Source of the DNA: Phytophthora quininea
Taxonomy: Eukaryota > Oomycota > Peronosporomycetes > Peronosporales > Peronosporaceae
Direction of reading: 5' to 3'
DNA length: 62,305 nt
NCBI GenBank assembly: GCA_011947345.1
Contig: JAAVTG010000706.1
Location: 1-62,305 of the forward strand
Positions 32,837 through 43,696 of the stretch are shown piece after piece (within the stretch, counting starts at the first letter, position 1; the number at the start of each line of letters is the position of its first letter). The translations under genes were made by a program, and so were the position numbers. The notes beneath the pieces are model-generated. The model was not told the origin of the DNA. It worked only from the letters and a program-made list of their open reading frames with translations, and ran no database searches.

Positions 32837-35148
32837 TTAATTATCTTCGACACTCTCTGGGCAAGACTGATGGCGTGCAAGATCAACTTCACCCTTCTTT
32901 ATCGTGCCATAATTTATGTAGATATATGCCAACATTTCCACCTTTTCGACGGAGAGTCTGTTCCTTCTCTTCGAGTGGATGTGATCAAAGATACTCCAGG
33001 CCCTTTCACTGGCTGCCGATGAAGTGGGAATAGCAAAAACAAACTCAGCAATTCTCGTGAGCAGCGGGTAATCCTGGCTTCTCTTTGCGCCCCAGTAGTC
33101 ACGTGGACTACACTGAGAATATTGATCCCGTGCCGATGCACCACCACGCTGCTTCCAGCGTTTAAAGCTGAGGATTTCTGCAGTCAGTTTGGGGTCGTTT
33201 GATGTCGTTGTTAGACCACACCGCTTCGCCATTCGAAGTATTTGTTTATCGACTTTATCGTTGTCTTTGCCAACAAAGTCGTCGAGGTTTGTGGATGGGT
33301 CGAGCATGAATCCAATGGACATTGAGTTCGTGTGAACGTAATTCCAGCGGTTCTTAATTTTCTCTCGAACGAAATGTTGCAACTCCGTCGTTTCAATCGC
33401 ATTAAGCTTCTCATAATCGCCCCCGGACTGCAATCTTTCGTCATCTGGCGCCGTACTTTCGAGTTCAGCTTCATCTGCTTCAGTCTCCGCGGTACTACTA
33501 AGCAGCTCGAGGCCATCCTGTGCGTCCGATCCCTCATCTGCATTTGGATTGGTATTTTCATCTTGTTCGACTGTATCTCCCTCGTGCTCAGGTGCCGTGA
33601 CACCAAACGCCTCATGATATCGTAGCCAACGAAACCATTTATAAACTCCCGACACAAAAATTTTGTCTGCTTCCAGGTACTTTAACGCTTTGATAATTGG
33701 GTCAAGTAAGCGCACAACGAGCGCTAAATTAACCCAGAACTTATCGTCGCGTACCAGTGCCATCAAATACTCTAGTTTTTCCTGCGTGGTGCTGTTCCCC
33801 GGTACCGATCTCGAAATTGCTCATACTCTGGGCTCACAAATAGCTTTTCAAGTATCTCTCGATTATTCATCACATTTTGCAAGCAGCTAAACACTGAGTA
33901 CCAGCGCGTCGGGACGGGGAGCACCAGATTTCGTGCTCTCGCGCCAATTCGACGGACACCTTCTTGTAGACGCTTGAATTCATCCAGTAAAGCCAGATGA
34001 TCACGAACAAATCGAGTAAGCGCGACCGCACTTGAATGGACAGCTTTAATCGACGGAAACTTACAGATATCCTTCATGAGTAGATTGAGCACGTGAGCTG
34101 AGCATCCACCACTAACTACGTTTCGCCGAGATTGGATACGCTGAGTAGCACTCCTCGTGTTTCTTGCGTTATCAGTTACAACAGCGAGCACCTTTGCGGA
34201 TGTTTGACGTTCAATATCCTCAATGACTTTCTCAATTTCTTGTGCCATGTAGTCTGCCGTGTGCTGCTGTGATTTGGTAGACCACGACGACCAAAATATC
34301 GCCGGCATCTCCGGAGCGACAACCATAAAATTGATAATACTGGAGCTGTTGGTATCACTCCACCCATCCGTGATGAGAGACACATAAACCTGCTCATTAA
34401 TCAGCTTGATCACGTGGCAGCGGTGAATTTGGTCTCGTACTCTTTTTAAAAGCACGTTGCTGAGTTTGTGCCTCGATGGTATCTTTAATGACGGCGCAAT
34501 CATAGCAATAAATTCTTGAAAAACCTTCGCCTCCACAAGGATAAATGGTAGTGCGCACACAAAGAAGACTCGTGCCAGCGCCATCTCAAAATCGTCTTGA
34601 CTCAGTGCTTGCGGTTTAGGCGGTTCGACCACTGCTTGTGGGGCTGCGTCGGGAGCTGGAGCCGGCCTCGGTAGTAAAGACATCCTAATATCTCTAGAAA
34701 CGGCAGGACACTCTTTCGTGAGGTGGCTCAGCAAGTTTCCACTTGGTTTGCCATTCTTCTTGAGCCGATTGCAATATCTGCACCGGCCGTGCCGCTTTCC
34801 GTTCTCTTTCTCGACAAAGTAGTGCTGCCAAATACCCATGGGTGGACGACCGATAATAATTGGCGGTGTTGAGGGTTGGCGCGAGAGAGCTGGGGACCGT
34901 GGAGGCCTCGCTGATCCTGACTGCGGTGAGTAAAGCACCTGCCGAGGAGCCCGCGTTGGTCGCCTAGTTGCAGCCGGCGATTGCAAAGACTCCTGAGACA
35001 CACGATGAGCGGAATACGGGCTGAAGCGAGGTGACTTCCTTGGCGTCGGAGATCCATGAGTCCTTGTGCGTGAAGCACTCGACGGAGATGATGCTGTCGA
35101 GGGCGATGCGGTGCTACTAGCGTGCTGCTCGGAGTTGTCGTTGGCCAT
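32837..35148 (-). CDS. hAT family transposase with BED zinc finger
   Basis: About 770 residues. A Ser/Pro/Arg-rich N-terminus is followed by a BED finger (MGIWQHYFVEKENGKRHGRC, RYCNRLKKN, LLSHLTKEC), the RNase-H-fold core (VSLITDGWSDTNSSSIINF with the first Asp, LAVVTDNARNTRSATQRI with the second, GGCSAHVLNLLMKDI) and the C-terminal dimerisation region FAIPTSSAASERAWSIFDH followed by KRRNRLSVEKVEMLAYIY. The start is at MANDNSEQ (35148); an upstream Met at 35172 is in frame. A single frame shift near 33790 separates FRDRYRGT from EYLMALVRDDKFW. With that exception the gene looks complete. Confidence 0.9.
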
Positions 35149-35304
35149 GGCGATCTCTTGGTTTTTCTTCAATGATCGAAGGGAAGATCGCCATCGCTGG
35201 CTTCACTTTTGGACGTCCAAAAGTCACTTCCGAAGTGTTTTGAATTTTTAGCCAATTCTAAACGTTCTTTATTCGTCCAATTCAAAACCATCCCTAGCGG
35301 GGAC

Positions 35305-35341
35305 AAAATGTCCCCGATCCACTTAGATTGTTTAATTCCTC
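35305..35341 (-). repeat. MULE right terminal inverted repeat, outer part
   Basis: Outer 37 bp of the repeat, ending in the reverse complement of GAGGAAT and followed by the target duplication TGCAACAAAT at 35342-35351. Confidence 0.9.
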
Positions 35342-35730
35342 TGCAACAAATATAAATACGTGGCGTCTCATATTTCTAAAGTAATACAAAAGCCTCGTGA
35401 ACTTTAACTGAAAATAGAAAACTGAATTATTCGGCAGCCCAGCTGCCTTAGCAAACCCTACCAAAGAATATCTATAGCGTAGTGAGGGCCGACGGGTGGC
35501 CCTCACTCGTCCGCGTGACGTGCAGGCACGAGGTTGGACAAAAGCTGCGTCTTTTGCCCAAAAATCGTGCGCTAAGCGTCCGCCAAAGTCTGCTCCCTTT
35601 GACGTTCCGTAATGATTGTAAAACTTGTGTGTGCACCACACACAAGGGGTTTGCGTCCGTTCCCCGTATAGTCGGATACGACTATACGTATAGTTATGTG
35701 TGCCATACTAATTTAGGTGACCCCATTACA
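35342..35730 (-). repeat. 5' LTR of Gypsy-B, outer part (also abuts Gypsy-A copy 2)
   Basis: On the minus strand it starts TGTAATGGGGTCACC at 35730 and runs to the MULE target site at 35342-35351. A TATTTATA box lies near the MULE junction on the minus strand, and several hairpins such as CTATACGTATAG are visible. The remaining part of the LTR continues at 28143. It also sits where the 3' LTR of Gypsy-A copy 2 should be, so the two elements may share it. Confidence 0.55.
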
Positions 35731-36757
35731 CTGATCGCTAAGCCCGTTCTTCATCTGCCTTAGTTTCAGGCACTTGAGACCTTCCTGTTACGCTGGCCTC
35801 AGCTCCTCAGCGCCCACGTGCGTCCTCAAGCAGGCTCCAGGCCACCCAAACCCTCTCCGTCTCGGAGTACTTCGCAGCGCATCCCCGGATCTACGGAGAT
35901 GGCGCCACGCGCAGCCCAACGGGCAGTCCTGGCAGCCAAGCCGCCAGTGATGTGACCTCGTACCGAAGTGGAAGCTCGCTGTCTTCGCCGTTACGGCGCT
36001 CTCCTTCGCCGATACGGCGCGGTCGCTCCCCTCAAGTAGAGGGTGAGGTCGAGGTCGATTATGACGAGTCGGACGACCAAGGTCGCGCAACACCAGGGGT
36101 TGAAAGCCCTGCACCGCAATATTCATCGTGTTCGCCACGCTCTCCGCGTGACCCACGCACACCGTCCGGTCAACGACCGCCTTTGTGAACCCTGTGTCCG
36201 TTCCCGGAAGCCAGGCCGTCGGCCTTCGTTTTGGACACCTGGCGCACAGCTCCTCCGCTGCCTTCTCGCGATGAGAACTACCGCTCCGCCGAGCGTGTTG
36301 TCACGAACGACCTCGACGAGGCCTAGGATCGCGCTCTCGCGAGCCAGGAGCCCATGCGCACTCGGTTTCCTGTGGCATCGCCGTATACGTCGCGCCGCGA
36401 CTACGGCTTCAAGCCACAGAATGCGGTTAAACGATCCCGAGAAGCTGCCTCGCAGCCATCTCACTGGCTACATCATTGACCCTCCAGTCCGCACCACTAC
36501 CAAGCTAGCAGCTCGTCAAGCGCTCCATGGGTAATTCCTGGTGATGAAGGGAACGACAGTAGACGAATGTCGTCAGCGTCTGCACGCTCAGGGAGCGGCG
36601 GCTCAATGCCGCCAACGAGGACGTGTCCTGTTGCTCTCAAGCCGTGGACGAGTACCACTCGGCCATCCAAGTCTTGGGGCGAATTCGGTTGCAAGCTTCT
36701 GTCGTTTAACAGCCTGAATGCAAACTTCAGCGAGGCACGCGCTCGTGTCGAACGGCG

Positions 36758-37813
36758 TTGTGGCGTAGCGGGATCAGCCAAAATCTCGTTAAGGCTAGAT
36801 CTGACGTATCAACAGCGCCCAGACACCGATTAACGGAGAGGGTACTCCGATCGCCGTGAGATGCTAACCTTCCCACCTTGTGAACCCGTTGGAGGGCTGG
36901 ATCTGCTCTCTCGTTGACTCCAGAGGTGCAATGGCGCAAAGTTGAAATGTCTTAGCGTGACTTAGGGGCGGATGGAGCAGCGCGGAAGCGTCAGGTTGAT
37001 AGATTCAGATCCCGAGAGAATAGTCAATCTCAGGGATCTGGTGGCCGATCTGGGATCGAGCTGCGCGGGTTGCCTTGGGGTATTGTCCTTTACGATACCT
37101 GCCGTCTCCTATGACGGGATCTTGGGTATGATTGAGAATCCGAAGGATCTTTGGACCAAGCAATAAACTCCCTCCGATCTGGATTTGCGCTCGCCGGTAG
37201 GATCTAAGTTTGCGATCTGACCAATATAGGTTCCAGAGTCGACACACAGCGAGAGATCTAACACACAGCACTTACCGACGCCGCGTAAGACTAATAAGGT
37301 TGCTGTTCTTGACGTTCTTGAAAGTGCTTGTCGTTTGTAGAGCAAAGTTCTGATAAACGGTTAAGTCTGTCGGTGGTAGCATTTGCGTCTAATTGTGATT
37401 GGCTGGCTTCATGCCTGGCCTCTCCATGTCGCACCTTAGCCGCACTTCATCGCCGTAGCTTTGATCTAAATCAGTATTTGATCTGGATCGCAGATCATTG
37501 ATCATAGAGCGTAGATCACAGATCCCAGAGTTCAGACCACGGACCCCACATCGCAGATCCAAGGTCACCGATGGTAGGTCGCAGATCGCAGATTATGATT
37601 ATCCTGGAGAGTAGATCTCGAATAAGATCTGAGACCTCTGAGTCCGTATTAGACGACTTGTACCCGTGCTGCGGAGTCTTGAACCCATGTCAGGTTTGGA
37701 GCGATCCAATATTTAGATCTATAGCGTTATTAGATTTGAATTATTTCAGAGCAGAAAATTGCATCCAGTTCCAGATCTCTCAGTTCGAGATTTTCCGAAG
37801 CACTTCTCCACAA
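36758..37813. mobile_element. 1.06-kb insertion, possible solo LTR, within Gypsy-A copy 2
   Basis: Comparison with copy 1 places the breakpoints after AACGGCG and before CGTCTC. The inserted DNA begins TTGTGG and ends CCACAA, so it has TG...CA-type ends and a short inverted repeat. No coding potential was seen. The flanks give at most a 4-bp imperfect duplication (GCGT/ACGT). Confidence 0.5.
37440..37640. repeat. Degenerate GATC-rich repeat tract
   Basis: Short units of the form CGCAGATC, GTAGATC and CAGATCCC recur every 8-20 bp. This may be a decayed tandem array in the U3-like part of the inserted repeat. Confidence 0.5.
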
Positions 37814-37986
37814 CGTCTCTACTTTGACTTCGCTAAGTCTCATACGAGGCCTCCTCGCTCGCGCTCTGCGCGTACATCTGCTACGGGCGATGCCCTAATT
37901 GCTCCTGCCCTCAGGGAGAGGCTTCACTGGATGAGCCAGCCCCGGACCAGAGTATGAGCCCTGCTTCTGGCCCGGAAGCGCTCGCA

Positions 37987-40900
37987 CTAGTGGTGGGAAG
38001 CGCGGCCCCCGGGGCACCCTCGTTCAGCTTGACCAAAAGCGTCCACGACGTCAGGGCAGTCTTGCCTTAGAGGCATCTCGCATTCCCACGAGTTCTGGGA
38101 GTGAGGGTAACCCCTCCACTTCACCAGATACTGGGTATGACCCTTACGTCGGCGACGTGATAGAAGGCGCTCCACGTGATAGTGGAGGTCACCGTGCTCA
38201 TCGAGCAGCGCCGGAGGTAGGCGATGGTCGGATGGTCGATGACCAAGGGAATCCGATTCCTGGCTCGCGCTGGGCGCGTCAGTCGGAGGTGTCAGCCATG
38301 CTGCACCGTGTTCGCTCGCCAGACGCGAGACGTCTGGGAGACGTTTGATCGCTACGATCAAGATCTGACGGATCTGCATCAGCGGGTGGAGTGGTTTGAG
38401 GCCCCGCAATCGATCTCCGATCGTCTTCGCGCTCAGGAGCCAGGGCTCGCGGAGCTTCGGGCTCAACTGACTGGGCCGCAGCAGTTCGTCTACTCAGCGT
38501 TGTCGGCGCCGCCTGTGGCGCCAGCGCCACTGCGCTTACCCCTGCGGGGTCTCGGTACGGCTTGAGCAAACCCACGTAGAACACCGGGTGTGTTCTCGTC
38601 TTCGCTGGAAGATTGAGCGTATACGCTAGGCCCTTCTTGGCCACGACCTTTAACAGTCCGATGAACCGTGGTCGGAGTTTCGTCTTGAAGACGGCAGATG
38701 CTGCATGTGTAGGCAGGTTCTTAGCGTTTAATAAAACAAGGTCCCCGACCTGGAATTCCACCATATTGCCTCTGCCTTTTGCACCAGCCTGTTCCTTCTG
38801 AACATCTTGGCTTTCAGCCATCGCGTCACGCACACTGCGTAAGACGCTCACCCTCGTCGAGAGGAAGTCATCGACTTACTTGCGCACCGCAAGAGGGCTG
38901 ACATCAGCAAGCTCGGGAGCTATCCCTCCCCCACCAAGCCCGTGGCCACGAAGTGGTAGGGAAAGGGGACGCGTGGGTGCGCTAAGCCGTTCACGTAGAA
39001 CGGAGTGAAGCCTGTAGAGGCATGCACTGCATTTTTCAATGCAAACTCAACAAGCGGGAGCATGGCGCTCCATCACTTTAGAGTTTCAGCGCACACACTG
39101 CGCAAGACGTCCCCGACGACGCGATTGACGCGTTCGGTCTGACCGTCGGTCTGCGGATGATCCGCTGTGGACATGTCCAGTCGTGTGCCTATCACCTTGA
39201 AGACGGACGTCCAAAATTTCCCGTGAAGCGCGGATCTCGATCCGAGACAATTGTTTCCGGCAGCCCGTGCTGCCGAAAGACTCGATCGATGAACAGCGAG
39301 GCTGTACCCTCTCCGTCAATGAAGTCCGGCACCGCCGCTAAGTAAGCCATCTTGCTCAACCGGTCAACAAAGACCACAATACCCGTGTTGCCTGCCGAGT
39401 CCTTCGGCAGGCCAAACATGAAGTCCATACTCATGGACTGCCAACACCCGCTGGGTACTGGCAAGCTCGCCAAAGGCACTACCGCATACGGCGCGGGTTT
39501 GACCCGTTGACACGTCTCACACGTGCGCACATATGTGCTGACCCACTTGTACAGATTGGGCCACCAGTACACGGAGCTCACTGAGCTGTAGGTCTTCTCG
39601 CGACCAAGGTGGCCGCTCGTGGGAGCGTCGTGAGCATCATAAAGTATCCGATACTTGAGGTCCTCATCATGAGGCACCACGACACGTGGAGGGTCATCAG
39701 GACCCGTGCTGTAATACAGCAGGCCACCATCGCAAGTGTGGCGATGCAGCCTCGCGCGCAAGCGCCCAGACAGTTCTGTCTTCGAGTCCTTGAACTCGTC
39801 GCTCCCCAGAGCGCGCAGCAATGCGACGCAGGACTCGTCCTGTGCATACGCTGTTCGGATCAAATCCGTCACCGACGACGTCACCATCGTGACATGAGAA
39901 AGCCCATAGTCCGGCCGGCGCGACAGCGCATCGGGCAGGACGTTCTGCCTGCCAGGCTTGTACTTCACCTCGAAGTTATACTCCGCAAAGAAGGAGAGCC
40001 AGCGGGCCATTCTCTGCGAGAGGTGAGGCGACTGTGTCGCAATGCGTAGTGACGCAATATCCGTGAAGATCACGAACGGCTTAGAGCCGAGCAGGTGCAC
40101 CCTGAACTTGACGAGAGCATACTTCATCGCAAGTAGCTCCTTGTCGTGAACTGGGTAGTTCTTCTCCGCAGATTTAAGCTGACGAGACTCAAACGCGATC
40201 ACGCGTTCACGCTCCTCGGCGTCCGCTTGAAGCAAAGCGCAGCCGATGGCGAAGTCCGACGCGTCACAGATGACACTGAACGGACAATTGGTGCCTGCAG
40301 AAGGCTTTCTTTGATCTGCGCAAGCGCAGTCTCGTGCTCGGCACGCTAATACCAGTCCGTATCCTTTTAAGGAGATTGGACAATGGCCGAGCCAGCTCAG
40401 CGCAGTTCTCGCTGTACTTGTGCAAGTAGTTGGCGAGGCCAAACCACTTGCGAAGGTCCTTCTGGTTCATAGGAACCGGCCAGTCCACTATGGCCTTGAT
40501 CTTGGCAGGATCTGCCCGCAAGCCACTCTTCTCAATGAAGCATCCGAGGAAGGGAATCTCCTCGGCACCAAAGACACACTTGTCTGCGTTGGCATACAAC
40601 CTATACGTGCTCATGCACTCGAGCACCGCTCGCAGATGCTCCACGTGCATCTCGACGTCAGTCTTCCCGTGCTCAGCACGACTATGGACGAAGATGTCTT
40701 CGAAGTATGTCTGTGCATACGCCCGATGGGGCCGGAACAACTGCGTCACGAGACGATTGAACGTCGCCGGCGCGTTCGACGGCCCTTGGGGGATAACGAG
40801 CCACTTTCAAAGCATACCGCTCAGTGTGCTCACCGCTGTCAGCGGCACATCACTCGCTCGCATGAGCAGTTGGTAATAGCCATCGACTAAGTCGAGCGCG

Positions 40901-41414
40901 CTACACATGGTACAGCCAACCATGTTGTTCTGGAGAACATCCTTCCTAGGAATCGGCGTCTGCGCCAGGATCGTGGCCGCGTTCAGCTTATTGAAAGCAT
41001 GAACGATGCGCCACTTGCCATTAGGTTTTCTGACACATAACTTCGGCGTGGAGTGCGGAGACTTGCTCTCACGCACAAGCCCTGCCGCGTGCTTAGCACG
41101 GAAGAAGGCATCAATGACGCCGCACTGCTCCTTCAGCAAGGGCCACTGCCGTGTGACGCAGTACTTCGTTTCGGGCAGCATCTAGGCGTTGAGCTTGCAC
41201 CCGAACTCTTTGGTGTCCTTTCGCTGTCTTCCGAGGCCGTTACCGTAAACAGCATCATGGTGATGACGGCGCGCATACCTTGCTTGCTATGCTCCTTGGC
41301 TACCAACATAAACGAATTAATCTTCTTTACGGCACAGTTATCTGTGAAGACCTTGGGGACTTGGAATTGGATCACGGTCACGTCCTCTGATTCTACAGAC
41401 AGGACAAAATGCAC
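37987..41414 (-). pseudogene. pol: Gypsy-A copy 2 pol
   Basis: More complete at the 5' side than copy 1. Seen: TKYCVTRQWPLLKEQCGVID, VRKPNGKWRIVHAFNKLNAA followed by TILAQTPIPRKDV, MCSALDLVDGYYQLLMRASD, TYFEDIFVHSRAE (RT catalytic region), YANADKCVFGAEEIPFLGC, VICDASDFAIGCALLQADAE, QTDGQTERVNR (integrase) and the chromodomain YLVKWRGYPHSQNSWE, ending at 37987. It shares with copy 1 the G-run shift before GEG-stop and the TAA at 38876-38878. Other shifts lie near 40330, 40800 and 39215. Confidence 0.85.
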
Positions 41415-42798
41415 GTATAGTAGAACGAGTGGCTGCAGCGCAGTAGGTCATAAGAGTTCTCGACTGTGGACATGAAGCACTCCTTGTCACTTGTGCACTT
41501 TGACACCATCCTGGGTCTCATAACCAGAATGGTCTCGTCGGCCGGACGATAGGTTATTTAGTGTCAGCGGAATGAAGCGAGTGTATCATAAAGCGCACGC
41601 AGGAACCACCTCAAACAAACGCGCGCGACGCCGTAATTCTTCATCAATACTAACAAATGCATACGCAAAACAGATTCAAATTGCATTTTAGGAGCTAAAA
41701 TATTAGCACCCAGAGAGAAAGTTAAGTAGTTTTTTTGGTTTTGGCAAGGTTTAACTTCTTTTAGTTCTAATTATTGCCTAGCTTAACCGGAATAATTTTT
41801 ACGGTAGGTTAAAAACTAAATTTACAAAAATACATGTGAATTATTAAACTCTATTAATACATCTTGCCGTGGTGCAAAACTATATTGTAAAACCTCCAAC
41901 AGTTTTCGACAGCTCCAACCTCCACATAAAAGCGTGAAAATCGGAGTGTCACGTCGCTGCATCACACTACACTTATAGACGAGTGAAGGCACTCGCTACA
42001 CTCGCGCAAAAACAATGTATGGCCTTGTCCTTTGCCATCTCGCTTTCGGTGTTTGTAAGTGACTTTCTCCCGCTGCCATGCCGTGACGCTGCAGGAACAG
42101 GCTTTGTTTGGTTGGCCCTCTTAGTGCTGACCTCTTGAAGGGCAATGACATCGACCCTTTCGCTCCGACCAATTAGCACTTTCTGAAAATATTTAGTACA
42201 ACGCTTACAATGTATATTACGCAAATTTTGATAGTGCAGCTAGTGACATGCTACGACCAGGCTTCATTTGAAGTTTCTGTAAAAATTACTATTCGAAGGT
42301 CAATATTTTAACGATATTCATGCACAGTAGCTAAGTTGTGTTGTGGAATTAGCATTATTTTATTTATATTGCATGGTGTGTAGGTGGTAAATTCAATTTT
42401 TCACTAATATGGTACCTTAGCTAAACTAGTTATACACAAATAATCACATGGCTTCCAGTACTGCCTAAACATTTGCGTCGTATGCACGTATAGCGCTCAA
42501 AAAGTACCGCTAAAAGCATGTATTTAAAGAAAAAGTCATAAAGATCGTTCATTTAATGGTTTTAAATATATTACATGATAAGATACAGTGCTGCTATCAA
42601 CTATAGGCGCACACAATATTTTTAGCTGCTGATCGACTAAAGGCTTTTGAAAAGTGCCACGCCCACCATAACACGCTCGAGTGATGCAAATGACGCCTCT
42701 GTGGTCTCGTTTTGGAAAGGGCAACCAATGCAGAAAAAAAAGCAAAATGGAGATTTATTAGGTGTTCTAAACTTTAGGCGCACATGCTAATCTCCAAC
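41415..42798. other. AT-rich stretch without recognisable gene
   Basis: Long A/T runs and stops in all frames. A minus frame at 41973-42224 contains RHGSGRKSLTNTESEMAKDK but no domain I can name. It probably includes the outer end of the Tc1/mariner element and old repeat debris. Confidence 0.5.
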
Positions 42799-43307
42799 CT
42801 ATTTGTCGATCGGACCGCCGTTTTTTATGACAACGTTAACCATTCGGGTGGGCATGCCATCCATGAGATGCCGTAAGTAGCTTTGTTTGATGTTTTTCCA
42901 GCTACGAGTGATCTGAGCCTTCAATTCTTCTTTAGAATCGAACTGCCGTTCACCTTCATACACAGACCACGCCAACTGCCCCCAAACGTTTTCTATCGGG
43001 TTCAAATCTGGACTTTTAGAAGGCCACTTCAGCTTAAGGATCCCCAGCGCCTCAATGTGAGCCTTAGTAAATCGTAATTCGTGAATAGATGCGTTATCTT
43101 GTTGAAAAATCGGTCTGGAAATGCCATGGTTTTCACATAGGTTTTCGAGAAAAGGCGTAAGATACGCGTCCAGCGTTTTAGTGTAGCATTCAGAGTTTTG
43201 TCTCCCCTCCAGAAAAGCGACCTCAGTTTTTCCAAAATAGTTCATGCCCGCCCACACCATCACGCTTCCTCCCCACTCGCTCGCTTCGAGAAAAGTTCAT
43301 GGTCGTT
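42799..43307 (-). pseudogene. Tc1/mariner transposase, C-terminal fragment
   Basis: DDE_3 transposase half: EWGGSVMVWAGMNYFGKTEV, FQQDNASIHELRFTKAHIEA (catalytic Asp in QQDNA), WPSKSPDLNPIENVWGQLAW (the PDLNPIEN motif with the last acidic residue) and the C-terminus VVIKNGGPIDK. The upstream half, including the first Asp and the DNA-binding domain, is missing where the Copia LTR starts. Confidence 0.85.
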
Positions 43308-43696
43308 CCAAAAGGAAGAGCACTTGAGCAGTAGTTGGCAAAATGCAAAGTGATTCGATTCAGGTCCTTAGTTCGCAACCGCGTGCTACCTCTAAGCCTG
43401 CTACTGGGTATCCTTTACTGGATACACCCTACTGGATTCTCTACTGGATACACAGTTACCTTACCCAATCAGAGAACGCCACGTCGATGCCCATCCTGTA
43501 CCTACAATCTTGCACCCACAATAGGTACCCACAATAGGTACCCACAATCATGGCGTAATCACTGTGACGTAAACACCGTCCGTAATCACAGGAATGATTG
43601 CGGTACCACACAGTGAAGGTCACGCCGACCTCACTGATGACGCGTCCACGTCACACGGTCGCTTGGCGAGGCGTCGTCACATCACTCTTGACAACA
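43308..43696 (-). repeat. Copia 3' LTR
   Basis: On the minus strand it starts TGTTGTCAAGAGTG right after a purine-rich GAGTGGGAG (43697-43705). It differs from the other LTR by only two or three bases, at an AGGT versus CCTGT spot in a short tandem ACCCACAAT region. The outer end is placed within 3 bp. Confidence 0.93.

Larger units (their letters stand above)
31497..35296 (-). mobile_element. hAT transposon, 3.8 kb, inserted in the MULE inverted repeat
   Basis: Both ends read TAGGGATGGTTTTG inward, flanked by the 8-bp direct repeat GCGGGGAC. It encodes a hAT transposase on minus (32837-35148) and about 1.2 kb of other DNA near its left end. Because it sits within the MULE repeat hairpin, it is younger than the MULE. 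Confidence 0.93.
28144..35341 (+). mobile_element. Mutator-like element (MULE) carrying a transposase and a RING gene, with nested hAT
   Basis: Bounded by a perfect 10-bp direct repeat and 110-bp terminal inverted repeats. Without the hAT insertion (3,800 bp plus its 8-bp duplication) the element is about 3.4 kb. It holds a MULE transposase with FAR1-like zinc finger (+) and a RING-finger gene (-) in convergent arrangement. It inserted into the 5' LTR of Gypsy-B. The near-identical inverted repeats indicate recent insertion. Confidence 0.92.
35788..38570 (+). pseudogene. gag: Gag-like frame of Gypsy-A copy 2, antisense to pol, split by an insertion
   Basis: Reads LSVSEYFAAHPRIYGDGATR, RRSPSPIRRGRSPQ, VDYDESDDQGRATPG and, in later frames, SFNSLNANFSEARARVERR up to the insertion at 36758. 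It resumes after 37813 with LYFDFAKSHTRPPRSRSAR, then PRDSGGHRAHRAAPEVGDGR and the helix FDRYDQDLTDLHQRVEWFE with DRLRAQEPGLAELRAQLTG. It has more shifts and stops than copy 1. Its order and strand relative to pol match copy 1, which supports a real gene rather than an antisense shadow. Confidence 0.45.
35731..41414 (-). mobile_element. Ty3/Gypsy retrotransposon, family A, copy 2
   Basis: Inverted relative to copy 1. Pol runs on minus from about 41414 to 37987 and the gag-like frame on plus from 35788 to about 38570. The distal LTR at 35730 is also the 5' LTR of Gypsy-B. A 1.06-kb insertion (36758-37813) interrupts the gag-like frame. Confidence 0.75.

Noticed and set aside
41973..42224. Minus-strand frame of 83 codons as a mariner DNA-binding domain
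   Set aside because: It contains RHGSGRKS-like basic residues, but the spacing and orientation relative to the mariner fragment do not support it, and no helix-turn-helix can be argued.
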